The notes beneath the pieces are model-generated. The model saw nothing but the letters and a program-made list of their open reading frames with translations. It made no database searches and was not told the DNA's origin. From positions 76,573,501-76,637,500 of the forward strand of contig NC_133386.1 of assembly GCF_047511655.1 (NCBI RefSeq): DNA of 64,000 bases, in the 5' to 3' direction. Source of the DNA: Castor canadensis. Taxonomy: Eukaryota > Chordata > Mammalia > Rodentia > Castoridae. The translations under genes were made by a program, and so were the position numbers. Positions within the stretch are counted from its first letter, which is position 1; each line of letters begins with the position of its first letter. This document shows, one piece after another, positions 44,957-57,085 of this stretch.

Positions 44957-45632
44957 TTATTTATTTATTTATTTTCCTTTTTCTTTTATTATTCATATGT
45001 GCATACAAGGCTTGGTTCATTTCTCCCCCCTGCCCCCACCCCCTCCCTTACCACCCACTCCGCCCCCTCCCTCTCCCCCCCTCAATACCCAGCAGAAACT
45101 ATTTTGCCCTTATTTCTAATTTTGTTGTAGAGAGAGTATAAGCAATAATAGGAAGGAACAAGGGTTTTTGCTGGTTGAGATAAGGATAGCTATACAGGGC
45201 ATTGATTCACATTGATTTCCTGTGCGTGTGTGTTACCTTCTAGGTTAATTCTTTTTGATCTAACCTTTTCTCTAGTTCCTGGTCCCCTTTTCCTATTGGC
45301 CTCAGTTGCTTTTCAGGTATCTGCTTTAGTTTCTCTGCGTTAAGGGCAACAAATGCTAGCTAGTTTTTTAGGTGTCTTATCTATCCTCACCCCTTCCTTG
45401 TGTGCTCTCGCTTTTATCATGTGTTGTGTTTGCCCTTGATCTAATGTCCACATATGAGGGAGAACATACGATTTTTGGTCTTTTGGGCCAGGCTAACCTC
45501 ACTCAGAATGATGTTCTCCAATTCCATCCATTTACCAGCGAATGATAACATTTCGTTCTTCTTCATGGCTGCATAAAATTCCATTGTGTATAGATGCCAC
45601 ATTTTCTTAATCCATTCGTCAGTGGTGGGGCA
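44957..45632 (-). mobile_element. 5'-truncated L1, same family as L1-Y
   Basis: Minus-strand 3' end with a (TTTA)-type tail at 44957-44977, the G-rich 3' UTR tract at about 45023-45085, and the last part of ORF2 to 45632 ('cattcgtcagtggtggggc'). The flanks aaaagacaccaattctt (44940-44956) and aaaaaacaccgattctt (45634-45650) are a 17-bp target duplication with two mismatches. Collinear with 24270-24950 of L1-Y, so it shows the normal, short-duplication mode for this family. Confidence 0.92.
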
Positions 45633-45854
45633 AAAAAAACACCGATTCTTAGACTGCTATGTTACCTTTTCCATCAAGAACATCTTTATAGCATTAAGAG
45701 TTGTATTCAACAAGCAGGTATTTTTGTTCTCTGAAATGAGATACATTTTTCTAGAACATATAAAACACTTAATAAAGTTTAGTCCCTCATGGAAATTGAA
45801 TTTTATTCTAATATATAAATCAAGCATTAAATTTTTGTTTATGGATAATAATTG

Positions 45855-46070
45855 TATGTCTTTTTGGGGTACAGTGTGATATTTGGCACATTCATACATT
45901 GTGTAAGGATCACATTGTCTGAAACATTTGTCATTTCGTTAAGATGAGAACATTTTGAATCCTTTCTTCTGGTTATTTTGTATCATATGATGCAATACTA
46001 TTGACTATCATCACTTTTTTGTGTAATAGAATAGAAGTACTTATTTTTCCTATCTGTTTGAGATTTATTC
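45855..46070 (-). mobile_element. L1 3' UTR fragment (L1M-like)
   Basis: 'ctttttggggtacagtgtgatatttgg', 'cattcatacattgtgtaaggatc' and 'ttgaatcctttcttctggttattttg' follow the 3' UTR of primate/rodent L1MA-type elements in reverse. Ends are unclear. Confidence 0.65.
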
Positions 46071-46192
46071 TACATAAAAAAACCAGACAAAAGTTTGTTT
46101 CCTTTTTAAAACACAGTGTTGTATCCCATTGGACGAGTGTTCCTACCCTGAGGTCATCTTGTAAAATGTGCCAAATTTCATGTTTGAGAAGT

Positions 46193-46194
<2 letters not shown>

Positions 46195-46261
<67 letters not shown>

Positions 46262-46308
46262 AAGAGAGAGAGAGAGAGAGGGAAAGAGAGAGAGAGAGAG
46301 AGGAGAGG
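46195..46308. repeat. Compound (TG)n(AG)n microsatellite
   Basis: (TG)n from 46195 to about 46224, then (AG)n to 46308 with two ggaaag interruptions at about 46258 and 46281. Confidence 0.96.
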
Positions 46309-48805
46309 TTTTTTTATGTCATTTTTTCCTGAGCTTTCATCAGATTCTCAAAGGCGTCCATGATTATGGACCCTGACCAATGATAAAGATAGTTTTTCAG
46401 GTGAGCTATTTGGTTATAATGATCTTTTTCTGCAGATGGAAGCAGATTGCGTCATGTTTCTGAGTCTTTTCTAATCATCTTTGTCCTCAAAAATCAAACA
46501 TTTGAGAAATTGAAATGGTTCGTTCTGTTAAAGTTTAAGAAAAAAAGTGCTTAAAATAGCTTTTGGGAATTCTTCAGGATTTTACAATATTCTGCATCTA
46601 TAGCCTGTTTTCCGGAGACATTAATAATGAAGACATATGACTCTACTTGACTTGAAATCTTAAAGCTTACAATTTAGCTGTTGGATTTTATTTTGTCATT
46701 TGCCAGCATTCATATCCATATCCTTCAACAGTGTCCAGAACTACAAAATTCAATTATGAAATGATTGGAAGTTTAGGACTCACTCCCTTCCTCCCTTCCT
46801 CTATTGCTTCCTTCCTTCCATCTCTCTCTCCTTCCCTCTCTTCCTTCCTTCCATCTCTCCTTCCTTCCCTCTGTTCCTTTCTTCTTTCCTTTTTGTTTAG
46901 TTCTTCATTTTTAGTACTCTAAAAATAAATGTTTTGCAAAGAATACTGTGAAAAATTAGAAATAATAGTAAACAACAATGAACATAATTAATAAATCTTG
47001 ACTACGTAAGTTTTTTCTTATTACTTGTGATTTATTTCTTTAAGAAATAGAAAAAAGCCTGTTGCCTCATTAAGTAAGAAAAAAATAGCTGTCTTCATTA
47101 AACTAACATCTGATCTACTGTAGTACAGACTTTCATTTCAGAGCATTAATAGCTTGTCATTTGGGGAAATACTTTGAATAGCATAAGGCCTTGATTGACT
47201 GCAGGGCTGTAACTCAATCACCAGCCTCTCCTGACATTGTGTTCCCAGGGGTGCAGCTGGAGGCCTGAGGAATGGCAGCAAAGTCCCCAGCCTGAATTAC
47301 AGCTCAGTTATTCAATCTGGAGCCATACTTTGTTATTTATAGTACTTAGAAAAAGAGTATGGGCTTTTCCAAAAAGGAAAACAATAAATCAAGCTAACAA
47401 GATGACCAGATCTAATATTAAAATGTAAAACTCTATGATGTAGAGGTAGAAAGATTAATGAACATATGACATAGGGTTATTAAAGGTGTTATGTGCAGGA
47501 GAGGGGATGGATTATGGGGAAATTAAATGGAAGGCAATCAGGTTCTGTGGAAGTTGTTAAATGACCAACTAATAGAGTCAATCTTGTTACCATAGTAACC
47601 TTATCCAAATAGTTCTTTTTCTAGTACCCTTGCTTAGAAAACTCGGTGTCTTGTTGCATGACATACAATGACAACAGTTAGCAACACTGCATTGACATTG
47701 ATGTTACTCTGCAGGTCTTGCTGTCCTGGGATGGGTAGTTGTGATGCTTGGGAAGGCCTGAAGCCAAGGAAAAACAAAGTGATGGTTCTCAGGGGTAATT
47801 TTCCCCAAGTCATAATTTTGCCATTCAAGATTTTAATATGGGGATGAGGAAGAAATGAAAACAAAGACATTCTGATGGCTTTGATTGAGATGGTATTAGC
47901 AATGAATGTATGAGTTAATACCAGAGGACTTGAGATGACTGGCTCCTATGCCTCTGTAACAGAATTGGTTGCTAAAACCAGTTTTTCAGTCACAGCCTTT
48001 AACCTTTTCTGTGTTGTTTTTGCAATCCATTTACCTGATTCCTCTTTTTCCCCTCCCTCATCATCCCTTCAATACTTTAAGCCTCATTTCCTGGCTAGCA
48101 GTTAATAAAAGAAAAATGTCACTCCCATAATCTCACCCAGGCCACCCTCCCTTTCTTTATACATTTATAGGTCTTTGTCTTATAGTTTGTTTTTTCACAT
48201 TTGTTTAAAGTTTGACAGCCTGTCAGACCCAGCCATCCCACCCCTTGCAGCCAGAAAGCTGCAAACTGATACTCAACAATTGAGGCAACGTTCATTTAAA
48301 TTCAGATTCTTAAGGCATTACCAGTGGAACCACTAAGAGATATAGAATGGTATACAAACCTGGTTTTTTAAAAAAAGCAGCAACAACTAAATATGGTTTC
48401 TAAGTTTTTCTCAGGACATATGAACCTCAGCGGGGCATAGTCAGTACCCTGGATTCTTTCTGCTGTTTCAGTTACTTGCATGGAATCCAAGAGGATTTCA
48501 CTTCAGAAATGTACTCAACTAAAAATTGAGGGTCTACATCATATGATTTCTGAGGGAGAAGTGAATGCTTTCCAGCTCATGCACTGGAAGATTGTTCTCA
48601 CTACTAAACAATTGAGCCTCAAAATGAATTTTTTAAAATGTATGAGAACTTAGTTACTAGTTAAATCAGTTTTATTTGAGAGGTAATGTGATGCAATAGC
48701 ATTTTTAAACTTTTATATTGTTACTTAGAGCATTTTATATTTATATTTTCCTTGAACAAAAAGATGGTTCTAGGATGGTAGCCCTGAAGAGCCTTTGGTA
48801 GCTAT
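46309..48805. other. Unassigned sequence with a CT-rich tract
   Basis: A CCTT/CTCT-rich tract at 46787-46890 is low complexity. The part 47120-47350 is compositionally complex and repeat-free as far as I can see, and is a candidate for conserved non-coding sequence only. No exon recognised. Confidence 0.4.
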
Positions 48806-49179
48806 CTATATTAATTTGATAGGATTCCCAGAAAAACAAATGCCACAAACTGCATGGCTTAAATGAGAAGAATTTATTTCTTCACAGTTCTAGAGACCAG
48901 AAGTTCAAGACCAAGGCATTTGCAGGTTTTGCTTTTCTTGAGGTATCTTTCCTTGGTTTGCTGATGAGTTCTCACATTGACTTTACTCTGGGTGTGAGTG
49001 TGTATTAATTTGATGTTCTTATAAGAACACCTGTCAGAACAGATTAGGGCCCACCCTAATGGTCTCATTTTAACTTACTCACTTCCTTAAAGGCCCTGTC
49101 TACAAATATAGCCTCATTCTGACTTACTGGGAGTTAGAGCTTCAACATCTGACATGTGGGACAATTCAGTCCAAAGCAG
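48806..49179 (-). mobile_element. MLT1/MaLR-type LTR
   Basis: On the minus strand: 'acatgtcagatgttgaagctc' near the 5' end, 'gagaccattagggtgggccc' with 'ttcttataagaacatcaaa' in the middle, and 'aactgtgaagaaataaattc' with 'ttaagccatgcagtttgtgg' at the 3' side. This is the MLT1-like LTR plan. It is a solo LTR without internal sequence. Confidence 0.72.
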
Positions 49180-49189
49180 TATCATAGTC

Positions 49190-49310
49190 TCTTTATTTTG
49201 AACAAGAAGAAACTAAGGCCCACAGAAAGAAAGTGAATTATCCATGGTTACACAGTTTATTATTGACACACCTGGTATCAGGATTTGAGCTCAGATTTTG
49301 TATTGTTGAT
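49190..49310 (-). mobile_element. MIR SINE fragment
   Basis: 'gaagaaactaaggcccacagaaag', 'ccatggttacacagtttatt' and 'ggatttgagctcag' match the reverse complement of the MIR core and tRNA-like part. Confidence 0.65.
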
Positions 49311-50446
49311 GTATTCCTGGTTAATATTTAAACAAAAACTAATAGAAGTATAGCATAGAAGAATGGAAAACACCAACATCTGGCAAATAGTAGTCATTTC
49401 ATGACTATTTGCTGAATGTTTGACTGCCTCTCTGTAAAAGAGCTTAGGACTCATTGCAGTTTTGTGGCTTTTACAATATATGTGGAGATGATAAATAGAT
49501 GAAGTGGAATGGAGAAACAAAGACAGAATTGGCTAAGAGCTACATGTTAGGAATCGTGTCATGTAAGCAGTGGTCTCAGCTTCTACTTTCTCAGCCTCAC
49601 TTTCTAAGGAGCCCCCCCACTTTTTTTTTCTCCACTACACCCTCCCTCCACACATACACACCTGCAGCAGTGGGAGTTTTCTGATGGCTTTGATTGGGAG
49701 AACTGGGGTCTGGGGGTTGCAAAATATCCCTCCAGCTGCAAGAAAAGCGAGGCAGGTAAAGAGGATCCTGTGATGACCTCACAGCTAGGCTCTCTCCCAA
49801 CAACTCAGATAAAGCCATCTCAGGGCTGCCTTTCTAGCACAAGTAGAGCTTAATGGAGGCAGTGGCCAAGACCCTGGCCCTTGACACAAACCCTAGCGCA
49901 TGGTGGCCACTGATGAGTGAGTGAAAGGAACACATGGGTAAAAGAATCATCACCAACACTGAATCACGGTGTCTGTCTAAGACTGAAACTTAAGAGTCTC
50001 TTTTAGAAACTTGACTTATACTTGCAGACACAGAATCTAATCAGAGAAAGTAAGACACATACTTTGCTCACCACTGCAGTGGAAAAAGGACCTCTTGAAT
50101 TAGTACACTATACAGGTTGTGCCTTACCCTGTCTTCTATGCTTAAAACAACTTTTATAGACCTACTCATTAGTTATCACATATGGTAGTATAAATATCTA
50201 TAGGATATCCTGAATATGTGTAGATCATACCATTCATTTTAATTGTCTTAAAAATATTTTTCTCTAAGTAGAATTTGCATGTTTTTTTTAATGAGTTTTA
50301 GCACATCATAATTAGACATGTCACAAACCTATTTAGGAAATTCTAGAAGGATTTTTAGAGAGCACAGGCTGAGTGCCATTCCTGTTCCTTTTTAGCTCTG
50401 CCATTCTCTCTGACTTCTAGTATTATTTCAACATGAAATGTTTCAA
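49311..50446. other. Unassigned spacer
   Basis: No gene or named repeat recognised. Confidence 0.4.
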
Positions 50447-50808
50447 TATGAAATGAGGGCTCTACATAATTAATGAATTAATCCCTTGATGGATTCCTAA
50501 TATGGTGGCACTATTGGGAGATGGTGGCACTATTGGCAGATGGTGGAAAGTAGGAGGTAGGGCTTAGTTGAAGAAGTACGTCACTGGGGATACCTGGAAA
50601 GGCATAACTTGTTCCCAGCCTTTCCTGTTCTCTATTTGCGGGCTGCTTCCTTCACCACATGTTCCCACTGCAATGATATTCTGCCCCACCTTAAGCTCAA
50701 AGCAATGACATTGGACTGAAGCCTTTGAAACTATGAATCAAAATAAATCTTCCCTCCTTTTAAGTTCTCTCAGGTATTTATCACAGTCACGAAAAACTGA
50801 CTAACACA
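50447..50808 (+). mobile_element. MaLR-type solo LTR
   Basis: 'ggaggtagggcttagttgaag', 'ctgcttccttcaccacatg', 'atgaatcaaaataaatcttcc' and the end 'aaaaactgactaacaca' follow the same LTR plan as those at 14850 and 55701. A short internal tandem duplication (atggtggcactattggsag) lies at 50502-50540. The 5' edge is approximate. Confidence 0.75.
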
Positions 50809-51733
50809 TTTGATCAGTTGCACTCTCTCTCTCTGTATCTTATATTTAGATTTTGCCCACTAGAAATAGTAATCTTGTCTCTTTGCTAGTGTTTAGAAAT
50901 GGCTAAACATTGGCGATTTCCTAGGAATGAGTGTGAAGTGAAAGAATACAGATTATGGAAACCAAAGTGGCAAGTATGGTCATCCTTGGGCCATTCGTCC
51001 TCCTCTGAGCCTGGCTGAGTATGAAGTTGGCAGTGAAAGGGAATGTTGAATATTGCACACAGGGAGTTGGGTGGGGAATGTTGGGAGGTATACATTATCA
51101 ATTTTGTTGAGCAGCCTTTCCTGCCCTCCCTAGTCTCTTAAAATTGTCTGAAGAATGTTTACTCATACTCCCTAAATTTAAATCTTCTAGGACCCACGTA
51201 AAAGAAATCACCCTCCCACTTCCTGGAATCATTATTCTCAGAGAATGTCAGATGAAGGGTAGATAGAGACAGTCTGGAGGGCAGGTGATGTGAATAATTT
51301 GTGCCTTTCTCACATACAGTTAATTCTGTCCTATGAACTCCTCTGTAGCTCTCAATTCCACACTGAATAATCCACCATCTTGAGCTGCAATCTCTATTTC
51401 TTTGGCATGGTTCTTGCCTCTTCCGCAGATCCCAAGCTCTATAGCCTCAGGACTAACATACATAATTCTTTCCTACCTTTGTGGTGTCAAATTCTGTTGC
51501 TTAGTAAGTGTGATTTAATTGATTGATAAAAGGGAAAGAGAAAATGATTTGATAGGCAAGTGAAGAGATGGAGTAAAAACTTAGGACTATATAACTTATC
51601 CTAATGTCAGTGTCTTCCCATATTTTCACATTAATAAATGTGCAGCTCTTCAAAAAGTCCACATTATTCACAGGAGCCCTGAAGACTGCTCCAAATGCTG
51701 TTTCTATAGGAGAGTTTTATCAATCATGGTATA
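50809..51733. other. Unassigned spacer
   Basis: No gene or repeat recognised. Confidence 0.4.
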
Positions 51734-52043
51734 GACTGTACATCTCTAATCCAAAAATTCAAAATCTGAAATGTTCTAAATCTGAAACATTTTGAGCATC
51801 GACATAATACCACATGTGGAAAATTCCACACCTGACTTCACATGATGGGTCACAATTAAAATGCAGGTATACTAAAAATACTATGCAAAGTTACCTTCAG
51901 GCTTTGTGTACAAGAAACAAAAATTATAGATACACTTGGGCATCATCTCCCAATATCTCATTATGCATATGCAAATACCTCAAAATCCAAAACATTTTGG
52001 TTCCAAGTAAAGGCCCTTATCCAAAACAAGGGATTTTCAACCA
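51734..52043. mobile_element. Tigger-type DNA transposon remnant (copy 2)
   Basis: Same family and orientation as 6777-7090: 'ctaatccaaaaattcaaaatctg', 'gtggaaaattccacacctgac', 'ctcattatgcatatgcaaatac' and 'gggattttcaaccagta'. The ends are more decayed than in copy 1, but the middle is closer to what I recall of the consensus. Confidence 0.75.
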
Positions 52044-52515
52044 GTACTCCAGTGTAGATAATAGCATCAGAATATTTAGATGCCATGTGAATTTCCAGGT
52101 CTTCAGATGAGTGGGCTTTCCCTACTGGAAACTGAGAGCTAATGATGACCAGTGTTGACTGACAGGCAATAACCAACTACGGAGCCAGAGGTTTGGCACA
52201 ACTCATGCAATGATTCTGTAGAGATGGCACTGGAATCTCTGTTTTAATGCTGAAAAAATTGGGCTTTGGGGAACTGAGGTAAATCATGGGAGGTCACATG
52301 GATCATACATAAGTGGTGGACTTTACCTGTTTATTTCAGAGGCCTAAAACCAAACACATCAAGTGCTACTCCTTGAGCAAGACTTGCTATTTTTGTTGCA
52401 TTTTTTCCTAAGGTAAGATGTAGAAATGCACTTAAAATAAGAAAGAGGAGGCAGACCTATCATCCTAAGGTAAACATTTGGAAGGATTTATTAAGAAATA
52501 AAGATGTTTAAAGTC
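52044..52515. other. Unassigned; possible MIR remnant at 52235-52340
   Basis: 'ttggggaactgaggtaaatcatgggaggtcac' (52266-52297) looks like a decayed minus-strand MIR. The rest is unassigned. Confidence 0.35.
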
Positions 52516-52713
52516 TTTTATTTGCTGGACACAGGTGGCTCATGTCTGTAATCCTAGCTACCCAGGAGGTAGAGGTCAGGAGGGTCATTGTTTGAAGCCA
52601 GCCCAGGCAAATAGTTTGTGAGACCCTATTTTGAAAAAACCCATCACAAAAAAGGGCTGATAGAGTGGCTTAAGGTGTAGGCCCTGAGTTCAAGCCACAG
52701 TACTGAAAAAAAA
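52516..52713 (+). mobile_element. Composite SINE (B1-like + dID), full dimer
   Basis: 'aggtggctcatgtctgtaatcc', 'tttgaagccagcccaggcaaa', 'gtgagaccctattttgaa', then the dID part 'agagtggcttaaggtgtagg' with 'gagttcaagccacagtactg' and an A tail. Same layout as the SINE at 31560-31935 without the second B1-like monomer. aaagtctt occurs before and after it, a likely target duplication. Confidence 0.88.
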
Positions 52714-53379
52714 AAGTCTTATTGATAAAAATGCATTCACTTTTGTGGTAGAAGAGTAAAAGTAATTTGAGGGATAAATATTTGTTACAAAAGAAGTGAT
52801 TCTATTGAATAGTAAAGCCCTCTGTTTCCTTAAAAAGGACCTCTTAAAATAGGAGGCCAGAAAGGAATTTCTGAAGGGTGATTTTATTTTGCTTCTTCAA
52901 ACATAAGAATGTTAGAAGATTACATACTGTGCATATTTTATATTCAACAATATCTGTGTGCACATTCAAAAGACAGGGCTGAGACAAGGACAGTTATTCT
53001 CAGCAATATGGAAAAATAAATTCCCCCTTACACTGGAAAGAGTCAGCTTGGTAAGGAAAATTACTCAGATAATTTTCCTTATTTTTAGTCACTTAGTGTA
53101 CTATTAGATATGCTTTTCTTTTTCTAAAATTAAATTTCTAGGCTTAGTTTAAGTCTGGAAAGTTATCAGAACTTATTTGTTTCTATATATTGGCTTTGCT
53201 TGTGGTTTGGGAAAGACATTTTTCCTTACTGTTGTCTTAGGGGACCAAATGTTCACTTATACTTTGTATTTAGTGGGGAAATTTAAAAATTTTATGAAGA
53301 GATTATACCCCAATAGAAATTTATTTAAATAGACTTTTGGAGCTGTTTATTTTGGTTTTAATAATTATTAATAAGAATC
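52714..53379. other. Unassigned spacer
   Basis: No gene or repeat recognised. Confidence 0.4.
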
Positions 53380-53575
53380 ACTGGAATGGAATGAAAAGAC
53401 CACAAACCTAAGAGTCAGACTTACCTGGAATCTAACCCCTGTCTAGTTCTTTGTGTAGACTATATAACTCTGAGCCTTTTTTTTTCTCTCTGTGATAAAT
53501 AATTTCCTGTATTTAAATTTGATAATATATGCAAAGTAACTGGCTCTAGGTGAGCACTTAATACTTTGATTTTTC
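53380..53575 (+). mobile_element. MIR SINE, decayed
   Basis: 'cctaagagtcagacttacctgg', 'tatataactctgagcc' and the 3' part 'agtaactggctctaggtgagcacttaata' follow MIR order. Confidence 0.55.
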
Positions 53576-55700
53576 TTTCTCTTTATATTAACCTTTCTCT
53601 TTCCACTAAAAAATTGAATTCTGGTGAATTATAGGGGCATTTGGGACTAGAGTTTAAGTCTGATTGGTATTACTCAATAAGTTCATTGGTTATTCCTATT
53701 CATCTGAACCCACAGATATCCCTGTGAAATCTAGCCAGGGGACTCTAGGAGGATGGCATTAGTATAGAATTGAAAGCTCAGAGAACTGGAAATAAGCCAA
53801 TGATCATAAATTGCATAGTCTTTTACAGTCCAAATCTAATTATTGATGAAAACTATATGCCATTTTGGAGGTGATTTGAAAAGCACATGGTTTGGAGTTA
53901 TTTTGATGGATTAAGTATTTTCCCTGAATCATCTAGTTTAGAAGATTAAAACTTGATTATAAAATACCAAAGTTTTTAGATGTGGAAATATTTAAGCATA
54001 AATCAAACACTCCAAGTTCATGAGAAAATAATCAAGAGAACAAGTGATGTGGTATTCTTTAAGGTCTGATATTGGGGCTAAGAAACCTTACAATAGTTTA
54101 TTGTTCATAGAATAATATATTCTTGCAGAATTATTTTGGAATGCAGGCACTACCCAGAGTTGATTGGTGTTTGGCAATATACCAAAATAATGCCCATGAT
54201 AAAGTAAAGTTATGAGAATATAAACTTTCCTTCTAGTACCTTATGTCTCCTTTATTTCAAATCAGATTGAGGTGTTTTAACAATTCTGTGGTGGAAAGGT
54301 GTTCTGACACCTTTTTCTGTGTCAGAAAATGTATGATTGTCCAGAGCAGTGGGTTTTAACCTTTTGGACTCTGTTAAATACACACTTGGAAATATTTAAG
54401 ATCTACATGAAAATATGAAGCCATCCCAAGTGGATAAATGTGCCATGATAAGGTTCATGATAGGTGTATGTAGCCTCAAGAGGACTTGTAGTGTGATGGT
54501 AGACATCTTAACCCTTACTCCAGAGCAGCTCTTTCTCCTATTCTCCTCAATAGCTGCTCCTTAATTTTCTCTTATTTTCCACAATTTTTCCCACATGCAG
54601 TCTCAGCAGGGACTTTTTTTACTTCTATTAAAAAAAAAGATGCTATGAAAATGAACTATCTTAACCTCCTCTCTACTCCACTCTTACACCTCTTTTCTTC
54701 TTCCCTTCTCAAGCCCAACCATCCAGACTCAAAACCCCAAGTCCCTTATTTCTTCCAAGACTTTTCCATAATCTTTAACTTTTTCTTTTTAGTGGTTATT
54801 TCTAGCCACTTAAATAAGCATTCTCAGGTCTACTTTACATTATGCTAAGAGAATTGGAAACAGGAAAGTCATGTGGATATGCACTATGGAATATAGCAGA
54901 GAGGAAGGGGTGAGGCCATTGCCTGGGAAACCAATAAGACAACATCAGAGGGAGAAGATGGGACTTTGGTTGAGTGGAGAAATGTTCAGACTACTTCTAA
55001 GAACAAGATCTTGCTGCGAGGGTGCAGACTGCCCTGGGGATGGAGTGAGTTGATGACCCACTTTCATCAAGGTGAGATTCAGAATGAAGCCTGGAAATGG
55101 GGGAGAATGAGCACAGAAGAATGTGAACAATGTAATGGTCCTGCATGCCAGCCCAGGAACAAAATAAGATATTGCGAATGAGGTGAAGATGGAACTCACA
55201 GAAATATTTGGTGTTTCCAGGCAGTCCACCCATGGATGGATGATTTAGGACATGCTGTATAATATAACTTTTCCATTCCATAAGACTTTTTAATGTATCT
55301 TTGTGGTAAGAATGTTAATGTAGTCTTTCACATGTGCTCAGAAGTACTGGTACAAGGGTCAGACTAGGAGAAACAGAGCTTAAAAGGTAGAAGGGAAGAC
55401 CACATGGTTCAGATCTACTAATAATATTTCACACAATTGATAAACAGAAGAAGTGAATTTAACAAGTGCACTGACTGATGCTTGTCCAGTGATTAGCTAA
55501 CAGGAAGACTCACACTAAGAATTCCACAAAACATTATGTAGTCCAAAAGACTTGAAGAAAGAGATGCTCCTAATGCCTATTTAATTGTGCTCACTAATTA
55601 TAACTACCTGCCACTAAGTGGGTGGGGATGAAATGGGGCCTCATGAGACACCAGGGCCTCAATGTTGACTCCTTCAGGCTCCAGAACTGTAGGAAAGAAG
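53576..55700. other. Unassigned non-coding sequence
   Basis: No exon or named repeat. 'gagcagtgggttttaaccttttgg' at 54345 faintly resembles the end of a hAT-type DNA transposon, but there is no matching second end. ORFs of up to 94 codons around 54945-55281 overlap on both strands and have no domain. Confidence 0.4.
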
Positions 55701-56086
55701 TGCTATACTTTGGACCTGGAATGTCCTCCCAAGGCCCATGCTTTGAGGCCTGATTCTCAGTCTATAGCGCTATAGGGAAGTTGTATAACCTTTAGGAGGT
55801 GGGGCTTAGTAGAATGAAATTAGATTCATTGGAGGTGTGTCCTTGAAGGGATCTTGGGATCTTGGCACCTCCTCTTCTCCTTTCTCTTTCCTGTTACCTT
55901 GAGGTAAGCAGGACTCCTGTGCAGTGTTTTTGCCCCTGTGATGTTCTGACTTGCCACAGGCCCAAAGGCAATGGGACCAAACAACCATGGAGTGAAACCT
56001 TTAAAACTGAACCAAAACAAACCATCCTCTTTTGAAGTTGATTACCTCAAGTAGTTTGTTTTAGTGATGGAAAGCTAATTAACACA
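55701..56086 (+). mobile_element. MaLR-type solo LTR, complete
   Basis: Starts tgctatactttggacc and ends ggaaagctaattaacaca, giving the TG...CA limits and 386 bp expected of MaLR LTRs. Inner marks are 'tttaggaggtggggcttag', 'ggaggtgtgtccttgaaggg', 'ccaaaggcaatgggacc' and 'aagttgattacctcaag'. The flanks agaag (55696-55700) and ataag (56087-56091) fit a 5-bp target duplication with one change. Confidence 0.82.
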
Positions 56087-56984
56087 ATAAGCTACCCAGT
56101 TTATGATATTTCCCATTTACCTATCAAGTGTTCTACCTGCTAGAGCACAGCCCCTCTGTAACCAAGTGATGTAATCCCATATTAGATGTTTCCTCTGGAG
56201 TATCTGTGTCTACAGACACTATAGTACTCTTCCCTCACATTGCACAATCCTGCTGTTTCTTAAAAACCAGCCATCCTTCTCATGCCTTCTGAGGAGTGCT
56301 TAGTGTTCTCTCTTTATAAGCTTCAGTGAGGTTTGGTTATAGAGGGCTTATTAGAACAGTTTTATTGATGCTTTAACACATTTTCTTAGCTGGAAGCTAG
56401 TTTAGGAGCCAGCTTGAGAAGCTTGTAAATGTTCAGGGAGTGGTCTTCCCTAACAAATTCCAACCAACTGGCTTCCTAGTGTTACAGGAACTTTTGTTAT
56501 TTTCTTGGTAGGCTTTTCTTCCTTGATAAATCCATGCCCTCTTATCTTGCAGGATGCATATATTGAAAAAGAATACACAAGGAAATAATTGACTTGCCAG
56601 CCTTTCAAGGAGGCTTTGAGGATGTTCTAAGTGCATGAATGTTGCCTTAAACCATGATCCAAAGTCCAGCAGCTTCTGGATGTGTTCAAGAAATGACAGC
56701 TGTCTTTGTTATAAGTGAGCACACGAACCATTCAGTTCTCAACCAAACAGGGAAGCCCCGTCCCACATTCACTCCCACCAAATAGATGAAGTCCCACTTC
56801 TGTGACTGTATAATTGAATCTTAATTTTTTAATGGCTGCTTCCCCAAATACAGTGAAGCTTCTGGGATCATGCCTCTTTTGTTCGGTGCTATGTGTCTAG
56901 GGTCAGCTTTGTGCCAGTCACAAAGAAAGAGCACCATATGTATTTGTTGAACAAATGAAGGACGGTAAGCAGAAGGATAAGAGT
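56087..56984. other. Unassigned spacer
   Basis: No gene or repeat recognised. Confidence 0.4.
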
Positions 56985-57085
56985 CGGAGAAAGAAGAGGA
57001 GAAGAGAGAGAGAGGAGGAGAAAGAGAGAGACAGAGAGACAGAGACAGAGAGAGACACACAGAGAGACACACAGAGAGAGAAAAG
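56985..57085. repeat. GA-rich low-complexity tract
   Basis: Mixed (GA)n, (GAGACA)n and (ACAC) units over about 100 bp. The minus-strand Ser/Leu/Cys-rich ORF over it is an artefact. Confidence 0.9.

Noticed and set aside
54945..55281. Overlapping 94-codon minus-strand ORFs as an exon pair
   Set aside because: Two frames overlap the same DNA, no family resemblance, no convincing splice-site pattern.
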